Of a stretch of DNA of 64,000 nucleotides, positions 54,383-64,000 are shown piece by piece (the stretch's first letter is position 1; each line of letters starts with the position of its first letter). The stretch is from positions 3,394,001-3,458,000 of the forward strand of contig NZ_LT629689.1 of NCBI RefSeq assembly GCF_900102035.1, given 5' to 3'. This stretch comes from Pseudomonas extremaustralis. Lineage in GTDB: Bacteria; Pseudomonadota; Gammaproteobacteria; Pseudomonadales; Pseudomonadaceae. Below the pieces are notes generated by a model. The model did no database searches, was not told the DNA's origin, and worked only from the letters and a program-made list of their open reading frames with translations. Made by a program: the position numbers and the translations under genes.

Positions 54383-55870
54383 ATGTCCACGCAAGAAAAG
54401 AGATCGCGAAAAATGCCCGGCGCGCCCACCCCGCTGCTCACTGCGTTGCTGATCGACGGCGAACTGGTCCAGGGCCAGGGCTTTGTCGAGCCGATCCTCA
54501 ACCCGGCCAGCGGGGAAGTGCTGACCCAGATCGCCGAAGCCAGCACCGAGCAAGTCGAAACCGCCATTCTCGCCGCCCACCGCGCCTTTGCCGGCTGGTC
54601 GCGGACCACGCCGCAGCAACGCTCGAACATTCTGCTGGGCATCGCCGATGCCATCGAACAACAAGCCGACTACCTGGCCCGCCTGGAATCGCTCAACTGC
54701 GGCAAGCCGTTGCACCTGGCGCGCCAGGATGACTTGAGCGCCGCCATCGATGTATTCCGCTTCTTCGCCGGCGCTGTGCGTTGCCAGACCGGCCAGCTCA
54801 GCGGCGAATACCTGCCGGGCTACACCAGCATGGTGCGCCGCGATCCGATCGGCGTCGTCGCCTCGATTGCGCCCTGGAACTACCCATTGATGATGGCCGC
54901 GTGGAAGATCGCCCCCGCCCTGGCTGCCGGCAATACGCTGGTGTTCAAGCCTTCGGAACATACCCCGCTGTCGATCCTCGCCCTCGCGCCTGCCCTTAAC
55001 GCCCTGTTGCCGCGCGGCGTGATCAACATCGTGTGTGGCGGCGGCGAAGGGGTCGGCAGCCATCTGGTCAGCCACCCGAAAGTGCGCATGGTGTCGCTGA
55101 CCGGCGATATCGTCACCGGGCAAAAAATCCTGCAAGCCGCATCGAAAACCCTTAAGCGCACCCACCTGGAACTGGGCGGCAAAGCGCCGGTGATCGTGTG
55201 CAACGACGCCGACCTGCAAGCGGTGGTCGAAGGTGTGCGCGCCTACGGTTACTACAACGCCGGCCAGGATTGCACCGCGGCCTGCCGCATCTACGCCCAG
55301 GCCGGCATTCACGACAAATTGGTCGCCGAGCTCGGTGCGGCGGTCAGCAGCCTGCGTTTTGCCGGCAAGCGCGATGCCGATAACGAACTCGGCCCGCTGA
55401 TCAGCACCCGCCAGCGCGACCGCGTCGCCAGTTTTGTCGAGCGCGCCCTCGGCCAGCCCCATATCGAACGCATCACCGGCGCCGCCGTGCATTCCGGGGC
55501 GGGTTTCTTTTATCAACCGACCCTGCTCGCCGGTTGCAAACAGAATGACGAAATCGTCCAGCGCGAAGTGTTCGGCCCGGTGGTCACCGTGACCCGCTTC
55601 GACGAACTGGAACAGGCGGTGGACTGGGCCAACGACTCCGAGTACGGCCTGGCCTCGTCGGTCTGGACCCAGAACCTGGACAAAGCCATGCAGGTCGCGG
55701 CGCGCCTGCAATACGGCTGCACCTGGATCAACAGCCATTTCATGCTGGTCAGCGAAATGCCCCACGGCGGCTTGAAGCGCTCGGGGTACGGGAAGGATCT
55801 GTCCAGCGATTCGCTACAGGACTACAGCGTGGTGCGCCACATCATGGCGCGCCACGGCCAGCATCTTTAA
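54383..55870 (+). CDS. Aldehyde dehydrogenase, gamma-aminobutyraldehyde type (first copy)
   Basis: NAD(P)-dependent oxidation of an aminoaldehyde is likely. 495 residues from the ATG at 54383. Motifs: [34 protein letters not shown] with catalytic glutamate in LELGG, the nucleophile Cys in [15 protein letters not shown], and [12 protein letters not shown]. It shows the same [10 protein letters not shown] sequence as the second dehydrogenase downstream (60038-61462) and is clearly its paralogue, with an N-terminal extension ([15 protein letters not shown]...). First gene after LysR, followed 71 bases later by the ABC substrate-binding gene. Confidence 0.88.
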   Translation: MSTQEKRSRKMPGAPTPLLTALLIDGELVQGQGFVEPILNPASGEVLTQIAEASTEQVETAILAAHRAFAGWSRTTPQQRSNILLGIADAIEQQADYLARLESLNCGKPLHLARQDDLSAAIDVFRFFAGAVRCQTGQLSGEYLPGYTSMVRRDPIGVVASIAPWNYPLMMAAWKIAPALAAGNTLVFKPSEHTPLSILALAPALNALLPRGVINIVCGGGEGVGSHLVSHPKVRMVSLTGDIVTGQKILQAASKTLKRTHLELGGKAPVIVCNDADLQAVVEGVRAYGYYNAGQDCTAACRIYAQAGIHDKLVAELGAAVSSLRFAGKRDADNELGPLISTRQRDRVASFVERALGQPHIERITGAAVHSGAGFFYQPTLLAGCKQNDEIVQREVFGPVVTVTRFDELEQAVDWANDSEYGLASSVWTQNLDKAMQVAARLQYGCTWINSHFMLVSEMPHGGLKRSGYGKDLSSDSLQDYSVVRHIMARHGQHL

Positions 55871-55941
55871 AACAACAACTAAGCTCATGCGTTACGGCTT
55901 CACACACTGCCCCGACCATAATTAAAGAAGAGGGATTACCC

Positions 55942-57093
55942 ATGTCCGCGCATAAGACCGCACTGCTCAGTGCCCTGACCACCGCGCTGCTGGCCAGCGC
56001 CAGCCTTCAGGCCGCCGAACCGCTCAAGGCGGTGGGCGCTGGCGAAGGCCAATTGGATATCGTCGCCTGGCCCGGTTATATCGAACGTGGCGAAAGCGAC
56101 AAGGCTTACGACTGGGTCACCGGTTTCGAGAAAGAAACCGGCTGCAAGGTCAATGTGAAAACCGCCGCCACCTCTGACGAAATGGTCAGCCTGATGGCCA
56201 AGGGCGGTTATGACCTGGTCACCGCGTCGGGGGATGCCTCGCTGCGGTTGATCGTCGGCAAGCGTGTGCAACCGATCAATACCGCCTTGATCCCCAACTG
56301 GAAGAACATCGACCCGCGCCTCAAAGACGCGCCGTGGTACGTGGTCGGCCAGCAGACCTACGGCACCCCGTACCAATGGGGCCCGAACGTGTTGATGTAC
56401 AACACCAACGTGTTCAAGACCGCACCCACCAGCTGGAATGTGCTGTTCGAGGCGCAGAACCTGCCGGACGGCAAACCGAACAAAGGTCGCGTGCAAGCCT
56501 ACGACGGCCCGATCTACATCGCTGATGCGGCGCTGTACCTCAAGTCGACCAAGCCGGAACTGGGCATCCAGAGCCCGTACGAGCTGACCGAAACCCAGTA
56601 CAAAGCCGTGCTCGACCTGTTGCGCGCCCAGCAACCGTTGATCCACCGCTACTGGCACGACACCACCGTGCAAATGAGCGACTTCAAGAACGAAGGCGTG
56701 GTGGCCTCCAGTGCCTGGCCGTATCAGGTCAATGGCCTGGTCAACGAGAAACAGCCGATTGCCTCGACAATCCCGAAAGAAGGCGCCACCGGCTGGGCCG
56801 ACACCACCATGTTGCACAGCGAGGCCAAGCACCCGAACTGCGCCTACAAATGGATGGACTGGTCGCTGCAACCCAAGATCCAGGGCGATGTCGCGGCCTG
56901 GTTCGGCTCCCTGCCAGCAGTGCCGGCGGCGTGCACCGGCAGCGAACTGCTCGGCGCCGAGGGCTGCAAGACCAATGGGTTCGACCAGTTCGAGAAGATC
57001 GCCTTCTGGAAAACCCCGCAGGCTGAAGGCGGCAAGTTCGTGCCGTACAGCCGCTGGACCCAGGACTACATCGCGATCATGGGCGGCCGCTAG
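55942..57093 (+). CDS. ydcS: ABC transporter substrate-binding protein, YdcS-like (polyamine type)
   Basis: 383-residue periplasmic protein. Signal peptide LLSALTTALLASASLQAA (cleavage near 25). Type II binding fold of the PotD/PotF family: LDIVAWPGYIERGE, VTGFEKETGCKVNVKTAATSDEMVSLMAKGGYDLVTASGD, TYGTPYQWGPNVLMYNTNVF. Two late cysteines (CTGSELLGAEGC) may form a disulfide. The length and four-gene order match E. coli ydcSTUV, whose YdcS is linked to putrescine uptake. Substrate not proved. Confidence 0.84.
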   Translation: MSAHKTALLSALTTALLASASLQAAEPLKAVGAGEGQLDIVAWPGYIERGESDKAYDWVTGFEKETGCKVNVKTAATSDEMVSLMAKGGYDLVTASGDASLRLIVGKRVQPINTALIPNWKNIDPRLKDAPWYVVGQQTYGTPYQWGPNVLMYNTNVFKTAPTSWNVLFEAQNLPDGKPNKGRVQAYDGPIYIADAALYLKSTKPELGIQSPYELTETQYKAVLDLLRAQQPLIHRYWHDTTVQMSDFKNEGVVASSAWPYQVNGLVNEKQPIASTIPKEGATGWADTTMLHSEAKHPNCAYKWMDWSLQPKIQGDVAAWFGSLPAVPAACTGSELLGAEGCKTNGFDQFEKIAFWKTPQAEGGKFVPYSRWTQDYIAIMGGR

Positions 57094-57101
57094 CCCGCCC
57101 C

Positions 57102-57128
57102 TGTGGGAGGGGCTTGCTCCCTCCCACC
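57102..57128. repeat. REP palindrome between ydcS and ydcT
   Basis: TGTGGGAGGGGCTTGCTCCC followed by TCCCACC: one hairpin copy placed within the operon, 8 bases after the ydcS stop. Such hairpins can protect the upstream mRNA and raise binding-protein yield over the membrane subunits. Confidence 0.8.
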
Positions 57129-57213
57129 TTGAGCCCATTCACCGATAGTTTGTTTTTTCAGAAGTCCAGGCCGGGCCGCTGCGACGGCCCGCGCCTTTTG
57201 GGAGCACCGCACC

Positions 57214-58248
57214 ATGACGCTTGCAGTCCAATTCACCCACGTTTCCCGTCAATTCGGCGAAGTGAAGGCCGTTGACCGGGTTTCCATCGATATCCAGGAC
57301 GGCGAGTTCTTTTCCATGCTCGGGCCTTCAGGTTCAGGCAAGACCACGTGCTTGCGCCTGATCGCCGGGTTCGAGCAGCCGAGCGCAGGCTCGATCCGTA
57401 TCCATGGCGAGGAAGCCGCCGGCTTGCCGCCGTACCAGCGCGACGTGAACACCGTGTTCCAGGATTACGCGCTGTTCCCCCACATGAATGTGCGCGACAA
57501 CGTGGCCTATGGCCTCAAGGTCAAAGGCGTGGGCAAGAGCGAGCGCCTCAATCGCGCCGAAGAAGCCCTGGCCATGGTCGCCCTCGGCGGCTATGGCGAG
57601 CGCAAGCCGGTGCAACTCTCCGGTGGCCAGCGCCAGCGCGTGGCCCTGGCGCGCGCGCTGGTCAATCGCCCGCGCGTGTTGCTGCTGGATGAACCGCTGG
57701 GCGCCCTCGACCTCAAGTTGCGCGAACAAATGCAAAGCGAGCTGAAAAAGCTGCAACGCCAGCTCGGCATCACGTTCATCTTCGTGACCCACGACCAGAC
57801 CGAAGCGCTGTCGATGTCCGACCGCGTGGCCGTGTTCAACAAGGGCCGCATCGAACAGGTCGACACCCCGCGCAACCTTTATATGAAACCGGCCACCGCA
57901 TTCGTCGCCGAATTCGTCGGCACCTCCAACGTGATTCGCGGCGAACTGGCCCAGCGCCTCAGCGGCAGCGCGCAGCCGTTCTCGATCCGTCCCGAACACG
58001 TGCGCTTTGCCGAAGGCCCGCTGGGGGCCGACGACGTGGAAGTCAGCGGCCTGCTGCATGACATCCAGTACCAGGGCAGCGCCACCCGCTATGAACTGAA
58101 ACTGGAAAACGGCCAGGCGCTGAACATCAGCCAGGCCAACAACCAGTGGCTGGACATCAGCAACGGCTATCAGGTCGGCCAGCCCATCACCGCACGCTGG
58201 GCGCGGGAAGCCATGACCCCGCTGACCGACAGTGCAGGCGAGGTGTGA
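57214..58248 (+). CDS. ydcT: ABC transporter ATP-binding protein, YdcT/PotA-like
   Basis: 344 residues. Walker A GPSGSGKTTCLR (about 35-46), Q-loop VFQDYALFPHM, signature LSGGQRQRVALARAL, Walker B VLLLDEPLGALD, switch histidine VTHDQTEAL, then a C-terminal TOBE-type regulatory domain (about 270-340). Drives uptake by the two permeases that follow. GGGAGCACCGCACC precedes the ATG. Its stop is one base before the permease ATG. Confidence 0.92.
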   Translation: MTLAVQFTHVSRQFGEVKAVDRVSIDIQDGEFFSMLGPSGSGKTTCLRLIAGFEQPSAGSIRIHGEEAAGLPPYQRDVNTVFQDYALFPHMNVRDNVAYGLKVKGVGKSERLNRAEEALAMVALGGYGERKPVQLSGGQRQRVALARALVNRPRVLLLDEPLGALDLKLREQMQSELKKLQRQLGITFIFVTHDQTEALSMSDRVAVFNKGRIEQVDTPRNLYMKPATAFVAEFVGTSNVIRGELAQRLSGSAQPFSIRPEHVRFAEGPLGADDVEVSGLLHDIQYQGSATRYELKLENGQALNISQANNQWLDISNGYQVGQPITARWAREAMTPLTDSAGEV

Positions 58249-58249
58249 C

Positions 58250-59179
58250 ATGAGCCTGGCCCTTTCCCAACCGCCGATGCGCAGGTTTTCCAACCTGCTG
58301 TACCGCAAGCCCAATCTCTACCTGGCGATGCTGCTGGTACCGCCGCTGATCTGGTTCGGCGCGATCTACCTGGGGTCGTTGCTGACCCTGCTGTGGCAAG
58401 GCTTCTATACCTTTGACGACTTCACCATGGCGGTCACGCCGGACCTGACCCTGGCCAACTTCGCCGCGCTGTTCCAGCCGTCGAACTTCGACATCATCCT
58501 GCGCACCTTGAGCATGGCGATCGTGGTGTCGATCGCCAGCGCCATCATCGCGTTCCCGATCGCCTACTACATGGCGCGCTACACCACGGGCAAGACCAAG
58601 GCGTTTTTCTATATCGCGGTGATGATGCCGATGTGGGCCAGCTACATCGTCAAGGCCTATGCCTGGACCCTGCTGCTGGCCAAGGGCGGCGTGGCGCAGT
58701 GGTTCGTGCAGCACCTGGGGCTGGAGCCACTGTTGCAGTTCGTGCTGGGGATTCCCGGCGTGGGCGGCAGCACCTTGAGCACTTCGCACCTGGGGCGCTT
58801 CATGGTGTTCGTCTATATCTGGCTGCCGTTCATGATCCTGCCGATCCAGGCGTCGCTGGAGCGTTTGCCGCCGTCGTTGCTGCAAGCTTCCGCCGACCTG
58901 GGCGCCAAGCCGCGCCAGACCTTCATGCAGGTGATCCTGCCGCTGTCGGTGCCGGGGATTGCCGCCGGTTCCATCTTTACGTTCTCGCTGACCCTGGGCG
59001 ATTTCATCGTGCCGCAACTGGTCGGCCCGCCGGGCTACTTCGTCGGCAGCATGGTGTACGCCCAGCAAGGCGCCATCGGCAACATGCCCATGGCCGCGGC
59101 GTTCACCCTGGTGCCCATCGTGCTGATCGCGGTGTACCTGTCCATCGTCAAACGCCTGGGGGCCTTCGATGCACTCTGA
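58250..59179 (+). CDS. ydcU: ABC transporter permease, YdcU/PotB-like
   Basis: 309 residues from ATG 58250, right after the ydcT TGA. Six membrane segments (about 25-45, 86-108, 120-140, 175-195, 224-246, 275-295). The permease EAA-like loop [25 protein letters not shown] is the ATPase contact. The open frame from 58232 lies inside ydcT. Overlaps the next permease by 11 bases. Confidence 0.9.
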   Translation: MSLALSQPPMRRFSNLLYRKPNLYLAMLLVPPLIWFGAIYLGSLLTLLWQGFYTFDDFTMAVTPDLTLANFAALFQPSNFDIILRTLSMAIVVSIASAIIAFPIAYYMARYTTGKTKAFFYIAVMMPMWASYIVKAYAWTLLLAKGGVAQWFVQHLGLEPLLQFVLGIPGVGGSTLSTSHLGRFMVFVYIWLPFMILPIQASLERLPPSLLQASADLGAKPRQTFMQVILPLSVPGIAAGSIFTFSLTLGDFIVPQLVGPPGYFVGSMVYAQQGAIGNMPMAAAFTLVPIVLIAVYLSIVKRLGAFDAL

Positions 59180-59978
59180 GAAATCATCCATCGGCTTGAA
59201 GATCGCGGCCTGGGGCGGCTTGGTGTTTCTGCACTTCCCGATCCTGATCATCTTCCTGTATGCCTTCAACACCGAGGAAGCCGCGTTCAGCTTTCCGCCC
59301 CAAGGGTTTACGTTGAGGTGGTTCAGCGTGGCCTTCGCCCGCCCGGACGTGCTCGAAGCGATCAAACTGTCGCTGCAGATCGCCGCCATCGCCACCCTGA
59401 TCGCCATGGTGCTCGGCACACTGGCCTCGGCGGCGTTGTATCGGCGCGAGTTCTTCGGCAAGCAAGGTGTGTCGTTGATGCTGATCCTGCCGATCGCGCT
59501 GCCGGGGATCATCACCGGTATCGCCCTGCTGGCGACCTTCAAGACGCTGGGCATCGAGCCGGGGATGTTCACCATCATCGTCGGCCACGCGACCTTCTGC
59601 GTGGTGATCGTCTACAACAACGTTATCGCCCGCTTGCGCCGCACTTCCCACAGCCTGATCGAAGCCTCGATGGACCTGGGTGCCGACGGCTGGCAGACCT
59701 TCCGCTACATCATCATGCCCAACCTCGGCTCGGCGCTGCTGGCCGGCGGCATGCTGGCGTTTGCGCTGTCGTTCGACGAAATCATCGTCACCACCTTCAC
59801 CGCCGGGCATGAGCGCACCTTGCCGCTGTGGCTGCTCAACCAATTGAGCCGCCCACGGGATGTGCCGGTGACCAACGTGGTGGCGATGCTGGTGATGATC
59901 GTGACGATGTTCCCGATCCTGGGTGCCTATTACCTGACCCGTGGCGGTGAAAGCGTGGCCGGGAGTGGCGGTAAATAA
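59169..59978 (+). CDS. ydcV: ABC transporter permease, YdcV/PotC-like
   Basis: 269 residues, six membrane segments starting [23 protein letters not shown] loop: [27 protein letters not shown]. Start ATG at 59169 lies within the end of ydcU, so the two are coupled. It is 59 bases before the second dehydrogenase gene. Confidence 0.9.
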   Translation: MHSEKSSIGLKIAAWGGLVFLHFPILIIFLYAFNTEEAAFSFPPQGFTLRWFSVAFARPDVLEAIKLSLQIAAIATLIAMVLGTLASAALYRREFFGKQGVSLMLILPIALPGIITGIALLATFKTLGIEPGMFTIIVGHATFCVVIVYNNVIARLRRTSHSLIEASMDLGADGWQTFRYIIMPNLGSALLAGGMLAFALSFDEIIVTTFTAGHERTLPLWLLNQLSRPRDVPVTNVVAMLVMIVTMFPILGAYYLTRGGESVAGSGGK

Positions 59979-60037
59979 CGTTTCCATTGAACCCGGTTTT
60001 TTCAGGGCAATAACAATAGTTTCCGGAGGACTAAAGC

Positions 60038-61462
60038 ATGCAAACCAAACTCTTGATCAACGGCCAACTGGTCGAAGGCGAAGGCCCGGCGCAGGCCGTA
60101 TTCAACCCGGCATTGGGCCGCGTACTGGTGGAAATCAACGAAGCCAGCGAAGCCCAGGTCGATGCCGCCGTGCGGGCCGCCGACGCGGCTTTTGAAAGCT
60201 GGTCGCAGACCGCGCCCAAGGATCGTTCGCTGCTGCTGCTGAAACTGGCGGACGTGATCGAAGCCCACGGCGAAGAGCTGGCCAAGCTGGAATCGGACAA
60301 CTGCGGCAAACCCTACAGCGCCGCACTGAACGACGAGATCCCGGCGATTGCCGACGTGTTCCGCTTTTTTGCCGGTGCCAGCCGCTGCATGAGCGGTTCG
60401 GCCGGCGGCGAGTACCTGCCGGGCCACACCTCGATGATCCGTCGCGATCCGGTGGGTGTCATCGCGTCCATCGCGCCGTGGAACTACCCGCTGATGATGG
60501 TCGCCTGGAAAATCGCCCCCGCCCTGGCCGCCGGTAATACCGTGGTACTCAAGCCGTCGGAACAAACCCCGCTGACCGCGCTGCGCCTGGTCGAACTGGC
60601 GTCGGAGATTTTCCCGGCCGGCGTGCTCAACCTGGTCTTCGGCCGTGGGCCTACCGTGGGCAACCCGCTGGTGACCCATCCGAAAGTGCGCATGGTGTCC
60701 CTGACCGGTTCCATCGCCACCGGCGCGAACATCATCGCCAGCACCGCCGACAGCGTGAAACGCATGCACATGGAGCTGGGCGGCAAAGCACCGGTGATCA
60801 TCTTCAACGACGCGGACATCGACGCGGCCGTGGAAGGCATTCGCACCTTCGGCTTCTATAACGCCGGCCAGGACTGCACCGCCGCGTGCCGGATCTACGC
60901 CCAGGCGGATATCTACGATGCGTTTGTCGAGAAACTCGGTGCAGCCGTGGCAAGCATCAAATACGGCCTGCAGGATGACCCCGACACCGAGCTGGGCCCC
61001 CTGATCACGGCGCAACACCGTGACCGCGTGGTCGGGTTCGTCGAACGCGCCGTGGCGCAGCCCCATATCCGCCTGATCACCGGCGGCAAGGCGGTGGAAG
61101 GCAATGGCTTCTTCTTTGAACCGACCGTACTGGCCGATGCGCAGCAGGACGACGAAATCGTGCGCCGCGAGGTGTTCGGGCCGGTGGTGTCGGTGACCAA
61201 GTTCACCGACGAAGCGCAGGTGCTGGGCTGGGCCAACGATTCGGACTACGGCCTGGCGTCGTCCGTATGGACCGCCGACGTGGGACGCGCCCATCGCTTG
61301 GCCGCACGCTTGCAGTATGGCTGCACCTGGGTGAACACCCACTTCATGCTGGTCAGCGAAATGCCACACGGCGGTCAGAAACTGTCGGGGTATGGCAAGG
61401 ACATGTCCATGTACGGGCTGGAGGACTACACCACCGTTCGCCATGTGATGTTCAAGCACTGA
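60038..61462 (+). CDS. patD: Gamma-aminobutyraldehyde dehydrogenase, PatD-like (second copy)
   Basis: 474 residues, the length of E. coli PatD (YdcW), which completes putrescine breakdown by oxidising 4-aminobutyraldehyde to GABA. Motifs: [34 protein letters not shown] [16 protein letters not shown], nucleophile Cys in [37 protein letters not shown] precedes the ATG. Shares long blocks with the first dehydrogenase (54383-55870) and follows the transporter, reproducing the E. coli ydcSTUV-patD order; the other copy is then the extra one. Confidence 0.87.
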   Translation: MQTKLLINGQLVEGEGPAQAVFNPALGRVLVEINEASEAQVDAAVRAADAAFESWSQTAPKDRSLLLLKLADVIEAHGEELAKLESDNCGKPYSAALNDEIPAIADVFRFFAGASRCMSGSAGGEYLPGHTSMIRRDPVGVIASIAPWNYPLMMVAWKIAPALAAGNTVVLKPSEQTPLTALRLVELASEIFPAGVLNLVFGRGPTVGNPLVTHPKVRMVSLTGSIATGANIIASTADSVKRMHMELGGKAPVIIFNDADIDAAVEGIRTFGFYNAGQDCTAACRIYAQADIYDAFVEKLGAAVASIKYGLQDDPDTELGPLITAQHRDRVVGFVERAVAQPHIRLITGGKAVEGNGFFFEPTVLADAQQDDEIVRREVFGPVVSVTKFTDEAQVLGWANDSDYGLASSVWTADVGRAHRLAARLQYGCTWVNTHFMLVSEMPHGGQKLSGYGKDMSMYGLEDYTTVRHVMFKH

Positions 61463-61483
61463 CCCTCGCGCTGATGCCTTAAC

Positions 61484-61586
61484 GGTAGGAACAAGCTTGC
61501 TCGCGAAGAACGCCAACGCTAATGCGGAGCATCCGATTAGACGCGGTGTCCAGGCGCCTTTCGCGAGCAAGTCCCCTTTTCCACAT
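61484..61586. repeat. Degenerate REPIN downstream of patD
   Basis: GGTAGGAACAAGCTTGCTCGCG at the left faces TTTCGCGAGCAAGTCCCCTT at the right; the arms CTTGCTCGCGA/TCGCGAGCAAG pair perfectly, the outer parts have drifted. Confidence 0.65.
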
Positions 61587-61818
61587 TGGATCTTCACAAT
61601 TGCTGGGTAATGTGCCCCCCACAGCCCGGAAATGTCTTGTCGCATTTGCCAAGCCATCATCCCGCCATCAATCATTTTTCCTACGCCATCGAACCGCTTA
61701 AGCTATCCGGCGTCTGTTTAATGTCCGTTGCGTTTGGCCGAAGGTATGTCCGAACCGTTATCTCTGATCCAGCACGTGCCAGGGCCGGCGCGGGATTTGC
61801 TCACGACAGGTTGTCTCT
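61587..61818 (+). promoter_or_regulatory. opgD upstream region
   Basis: 232 bases from the REPIN to the opgD start. The sequence turns AT-rich near 61670-61725 (ATCATTTTTCC, CTTAAGCTATCC), which should contain the promoter, but no clear -35/-10 pair can be assigned. No separate gene is seen. Confidence 0.4.
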
Positions 61819-63444
61819 ATGCACCGCAGGAATTTGCTCAAAGCGTCCATGGCCATTGCGGCTTACACCGGTTTATCGGCCAGCGGCCTGTTGGCTGCGC
61901 AAGCCTGGGCCGGCAACCGTGCCGCCGACGGCAAGGCCGTGGCGTTCGATTTCGAAACACTGAAGGCCCAGGCCAAGCAGCTCGCCGGGACCGCGTATAA
62001 AGACACTAAACAGGTGCTGCCGCCCACCCTGGCGAACATGACGCCGCAGAATTTCAACGCTATCGGCTACGACGGCAAGCATTCGCTGTGGAAGGAATTG
62101 AACGGCCAACTGGACGTGCAATTCTTCCACGTCGGCATGGGTTTCAAGACGCCGGTGCGCATGCACAGCGTCGACCCCAAGACCCGTGAGGCCCGCGAAG
62201 TGCATTTCCGCCCTTCGCTGTTCAACTATGAAAAAACCACGGTCGACACCCAGCAACTGACCGGCGACCTGGGCTTCTCAGGCTTCAAGTTGTTCAAGGC
62301 GCCGGAACTGGATCGCCATGACGTGCTGTCGTTTCTCGGCGCCAGCTACTTTCGCGCGGTGGATTCCACTGGCCAGTACGGCCTTTCCGCACGCGGCCTG
62401 GCGATCGATACCTACGCGAAAAAACGCGAGGAATTCCCCGACTTCACGCAGTTCTGGTTCGAAACCCCGGACAAGAACGCCACGCGCTTTGTGGTCTACG
62501 CCCTGCTCGACTCGCCCAGCGCCACCGGCGCCTATCGCTTCGATATCGACTGCCAGGCCAACCAGGTGGTGATGGCCATCGACGCCAACATCAATGCGCG
62601 CACCGCCATCGAACAACTGGGCATCGCACCGATGACCAGCATGTTCAGCTGCGGCACCCACGAGCGGCGCATGTGCGACACCATCCACCCGCAAATCCAC
62701 GATTCGGATCGCCTGGCAATGTGGCGCGGCAATGGCGAATGGATCTGCCGTCCGCTGAACAACCCGGCCAAGCTGCAGTTCAATGCATTCGCCGACACCG
62801 ACCCCAAGGGCTTCGGCCTGGTGCAGACCGACCATGAGTTCGCCAGCTACCAGGACACCGTGGACTGGTACAGCAAGCGCCCGAGCCTGTGGGTCGAACC
62901 GACCACCGCGTGGGGCGAAGGCTCGATCGACCTGCTGGAAATCCCCACCACCGGCGAGACCCTGGATAACATCGTGGCCTTCTGGACCCCGAAGACGCCC
63001 GTGGCGGCCGGTGACTCACTCAACTATGGCTACAAGTTGTACTGGAGCGCGCTGCCACCGGTGAGCACACCGCTGGCGCAAGTCGACGCGACCCGTTCCG
63101 GCATGGGCGGTTTCACCGAAGGCTGGGCGCCGGGCGAGCACTACCCCGAGGTCTGGGCACGGCGGTTTGCCGTGGACTTCAAGGGCGGCGGCCTGGATCG
63201 ACTGCCACCGGGCACCGGCATCGAACCGGTGGTGACCTGTTCCAATGGCGAAGTGAAAGACTTCAGCGTGCTGGTACTCGACAACATCAAGGGCTATCGC
63301 ATCCTGTTCGACTGGTACCCGACCAGCGACAGCGTAGAGCCGGTGGAACTGCGCTTGTTTATCCGCACCCAGGACCGCACGTTGAGTGAAACCTGGTTGT
63401 ACCAGTACTTCCCGCCGGCACCGGCGTTGCGTAAGTACAGCTGA
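61819..63444 (+). CDS. opgD: Glucan biosynthesis protein D (Tat-exported)
   Basis: Periplasmic protein that shapes beta-1,2/1,6 osmoregulated periplasmic glucans. 541 residues. Twin-arginine signal [20 protein letters not shown]...AQAWA (RRNLLK). The mature MdoG/OpgG-type domain has [74 protein letters not shown] and [13 protein letters not shown]. The Tat signal separates OpgD from OpgG. The opgGH genes are not in the window. ndvB about 47 kb away makes a different glucan. Confidence 0.93.
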   Translation: MHRRNLLKASMAIAAYTGLSASGLLAAQAWAGNRAADGKAVAFDFETLKAQAKQLAGTAYKDTKQVLPPTLANMTPQNFNAIGYDGKHSLWKELNGQLDVQFFHVGMGFKTPVRMHSVDPKTREAREVHFRPSLFNYEKTTVDTQQLTGDLGFSGFKLFKAPELDRHDVLSFLGASYFRAVDSTGQYGLSARGLAIDTYAKKREEFPDFTQFWFETPDKNATRFVVYALLDSPSATGAYRFDIDCQANQVVMAIDANINARTAIEQLGIAPMTSMFSCGTHERRMCDTIHPQIHDSDRLAMWRGNGEWICRPLNNPAKLQFNAFADTDPKGFGLVQTDHEFASYQDTVDWYSKRPSLWVEPTTAWGEGSIDLLEIPTTGETLDNIVAFWTPKTPVAAGDSLNYGYKLYWSALPPVSTPLAQVDATRSGMGGFTEGWAPGEHYPEVWARRFAVDFKGGGLDRLPPGTGIEPVVTCSNGEVKDFSVLVLDNIKGYRILFDWYPTSDSVEPVELRLFIRTQDRTLSETWLYQYFPPAPALRKYS

Positions 63445-63452
63445 GGCAAGCA

Positions 63453-63497
63453 GTGGGAGCGAGCGTGTGGTGGCGAGGTAGCTCGCTCACCACCACA
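63453..63497. repeat. Imperfect hairpin after opgD
   Basis: GTGGGAGCGAGCGTGTGGTG then GCGAGGTAGCTCGCTCACCACCAC contains nested inverted pieces (GCGAG/CTCGC, GTGGTG/CACCAC). It resembles a decayed REP and may stop transcription of the convergent opgD and the small gene that follows. Confidence 0.5.
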
Positions 63498-63515
63498 TGC
63501 CCGTATGCGCACGGT

Positions 63516-63701
63516 TCAGAACCGCGACACGGTCTTCATCGCGCCGATCAGATAGCGCATCGCCACCTGATCGCTCTCGGTCAGGCCGCGGTAGTGCTCC
63601 AGCAATTCAGCTTCGTCCGAACTCAACCTTCGACCGCGCAGAGACACTCTGCGGGTCAGAAAAGACGCCACCACACCCGCTACACCATAGGACTTGGCCA
63701 T
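63516..63701 (-). CDS. Small hypothetical protein
   Basis: 61 residues, MAKSYGVAGVVASFLTRRVS then a charged helical part (SSDEAELLEHYRGLTESDQVAMRYLIGAMKTVSRF). GGAG is 10 bases before the ATG at 63699-63701. The C-terminal half resembles the XRE-like or 'YRGLTESDQ' helix found near C-termini of small Pseudomonas regulators, though no complete helix-turn-helix is visible. Convergent with opgD. Confidence 0.6.
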   Translation of the reverse strand: MAKSYGVAGVVASFLTRRVSLRGRRLSSDEAELLEHYRGLTESDQVAMRYLIGAMKTVSRF

Positions 63702-63931
63702 GGACTGTTTCTCCTGATATCGAACAAATACTCCTGATGCCCATTACCCGCGTCCCGTGAAGCGCAATACCTTCGTGGGCAAACCGACTGACTTCCTGGG
63801 CCAGAAATCAGACTTACCCTAAGCGTAGAAACAATCCCGTGACACGTGGGATTTTTTTAGAGTATTCACTTAAAAAATCTGTTTCGGTAACAAATACCTA
63901 CAGCCGCATCCCACAGCATCCAGCAATAAAA
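63702..63931. other. Gene-free stretch at the right end
   Basis: 230 bases that are more AT-rich than the rest, with no open frame of interest. It must hold the promoter of the small leftward gene; TTCTACGC... and an AT-rich block (63850-63900) are present but no confident promoter can be assigned. Confidence 0.4.
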
Positions 63932-63954
63932 AACCCACCGGGTCAGGGTGGGTT
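63932..63954 (-). terminator. Terminator of a leftward gene beyond the right edge
   Basis: AACCCACC and GGTGGGTT pair around CGGGTCA-type loop; on the minus strand a T run (TTTTTT) follows. A minus-strand frame ending at a TGA at 63973-63975 (...ESDLRD) is open to the window edge and could be the gene it serves, but too little is seen to name it. Confidence 0.75.
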
Positions 63955-64000
63955 CGGGTTACGCGCGAAGGCTCAATCCCTCAGGTCAGACTCATGAATC

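Overview
The window looks like chromosomal DNA of a Pseudomonas, most likely from the P. fluorescens group. It is GC-rich with dense codon-biased genes, carries housekeeping genes in the order I remember for the region around P. aeruginosa PA3656-PA3708, has a complete wsp operon, and contains the short REP-type palindromes (GTGGGAGGGGGCTTGCTCCC and variants) typical of this group. I see no rRNA, tRNA, CRISPR array, prophage or insertion sequence. The only gene pair that looks acquired is a small toxin-antitoxin cassette near 5.5-6.3 kb.

Layout. 0-12.3 kb: the start of rpsB (leftward), then map, glnD and dapC; a YhaV-type toxin with a short PrlF-like antitoxin; a Na+/H+ antiporter; an ArsC/YffB-family protein, dapD, and the csdA-csdE-tcdA sulfur/tRNA-modification set. 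12.4-20.7 kb: a GH17-GT2 fusion glucan synthase (ndvB-like), dapE-rlmA, a cold-shock protein and plsB. 20.7-28 kb: two small envelope proteins, a cysteine-containing small protein, the mexL / mexJ-mexK efflux unit and rsmJ. 28-37.3 kb: a protein with an internal duplication, a PEP-mutase-like enzyme, a DUF72 protein, tsaB, adk, ppc, and a two-gene lipoprotein/OmpA operon (lptF type) behind a likely AlgU promoter. 37.4-44.5 kb: small conserved proteins, lipoproteins, a DUF1704/QEGLA putative metalloprotease, a TetR regulator, lysS and prfB (with its +1 frameshift site).

44.7-53.2 kb is wspABCDEFR, transcribed leftward with start/stop overlaps between most genes: a surface-sensing chemoreceptor complex whose output is the diguanylate cyclase WspR. 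53.3-61.5 kb is a LysR regulator followed by a polyamine-type catabolic/transport cluster: a gamma-aminobutyraldehyde-type dehydrogenase, an ABC importer like E. coli YdcSTUV, and a second dehydrogenase of the same family. The window ends with opgD (periplasmic glucan), a small hypothetical gene and a leftward-pointing terminator for a gene beyond the right edge.

Most of the window is conserved core genome. The points most worth a second look are the antitoxin that keeps only the PrlF C-terminal motif, the cysteine cluster in the WspD N-terminus, the bacterial DUF1704 putative metalloprotease, the duplicated-motif protein at 28.1 kb, two unrecognised small proteins, and several dyads and promoter-like sites in the intergenic regions. 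No computation was run: family calls rest on reading motifs and gene order, and comparisons with other genomes are from memory.
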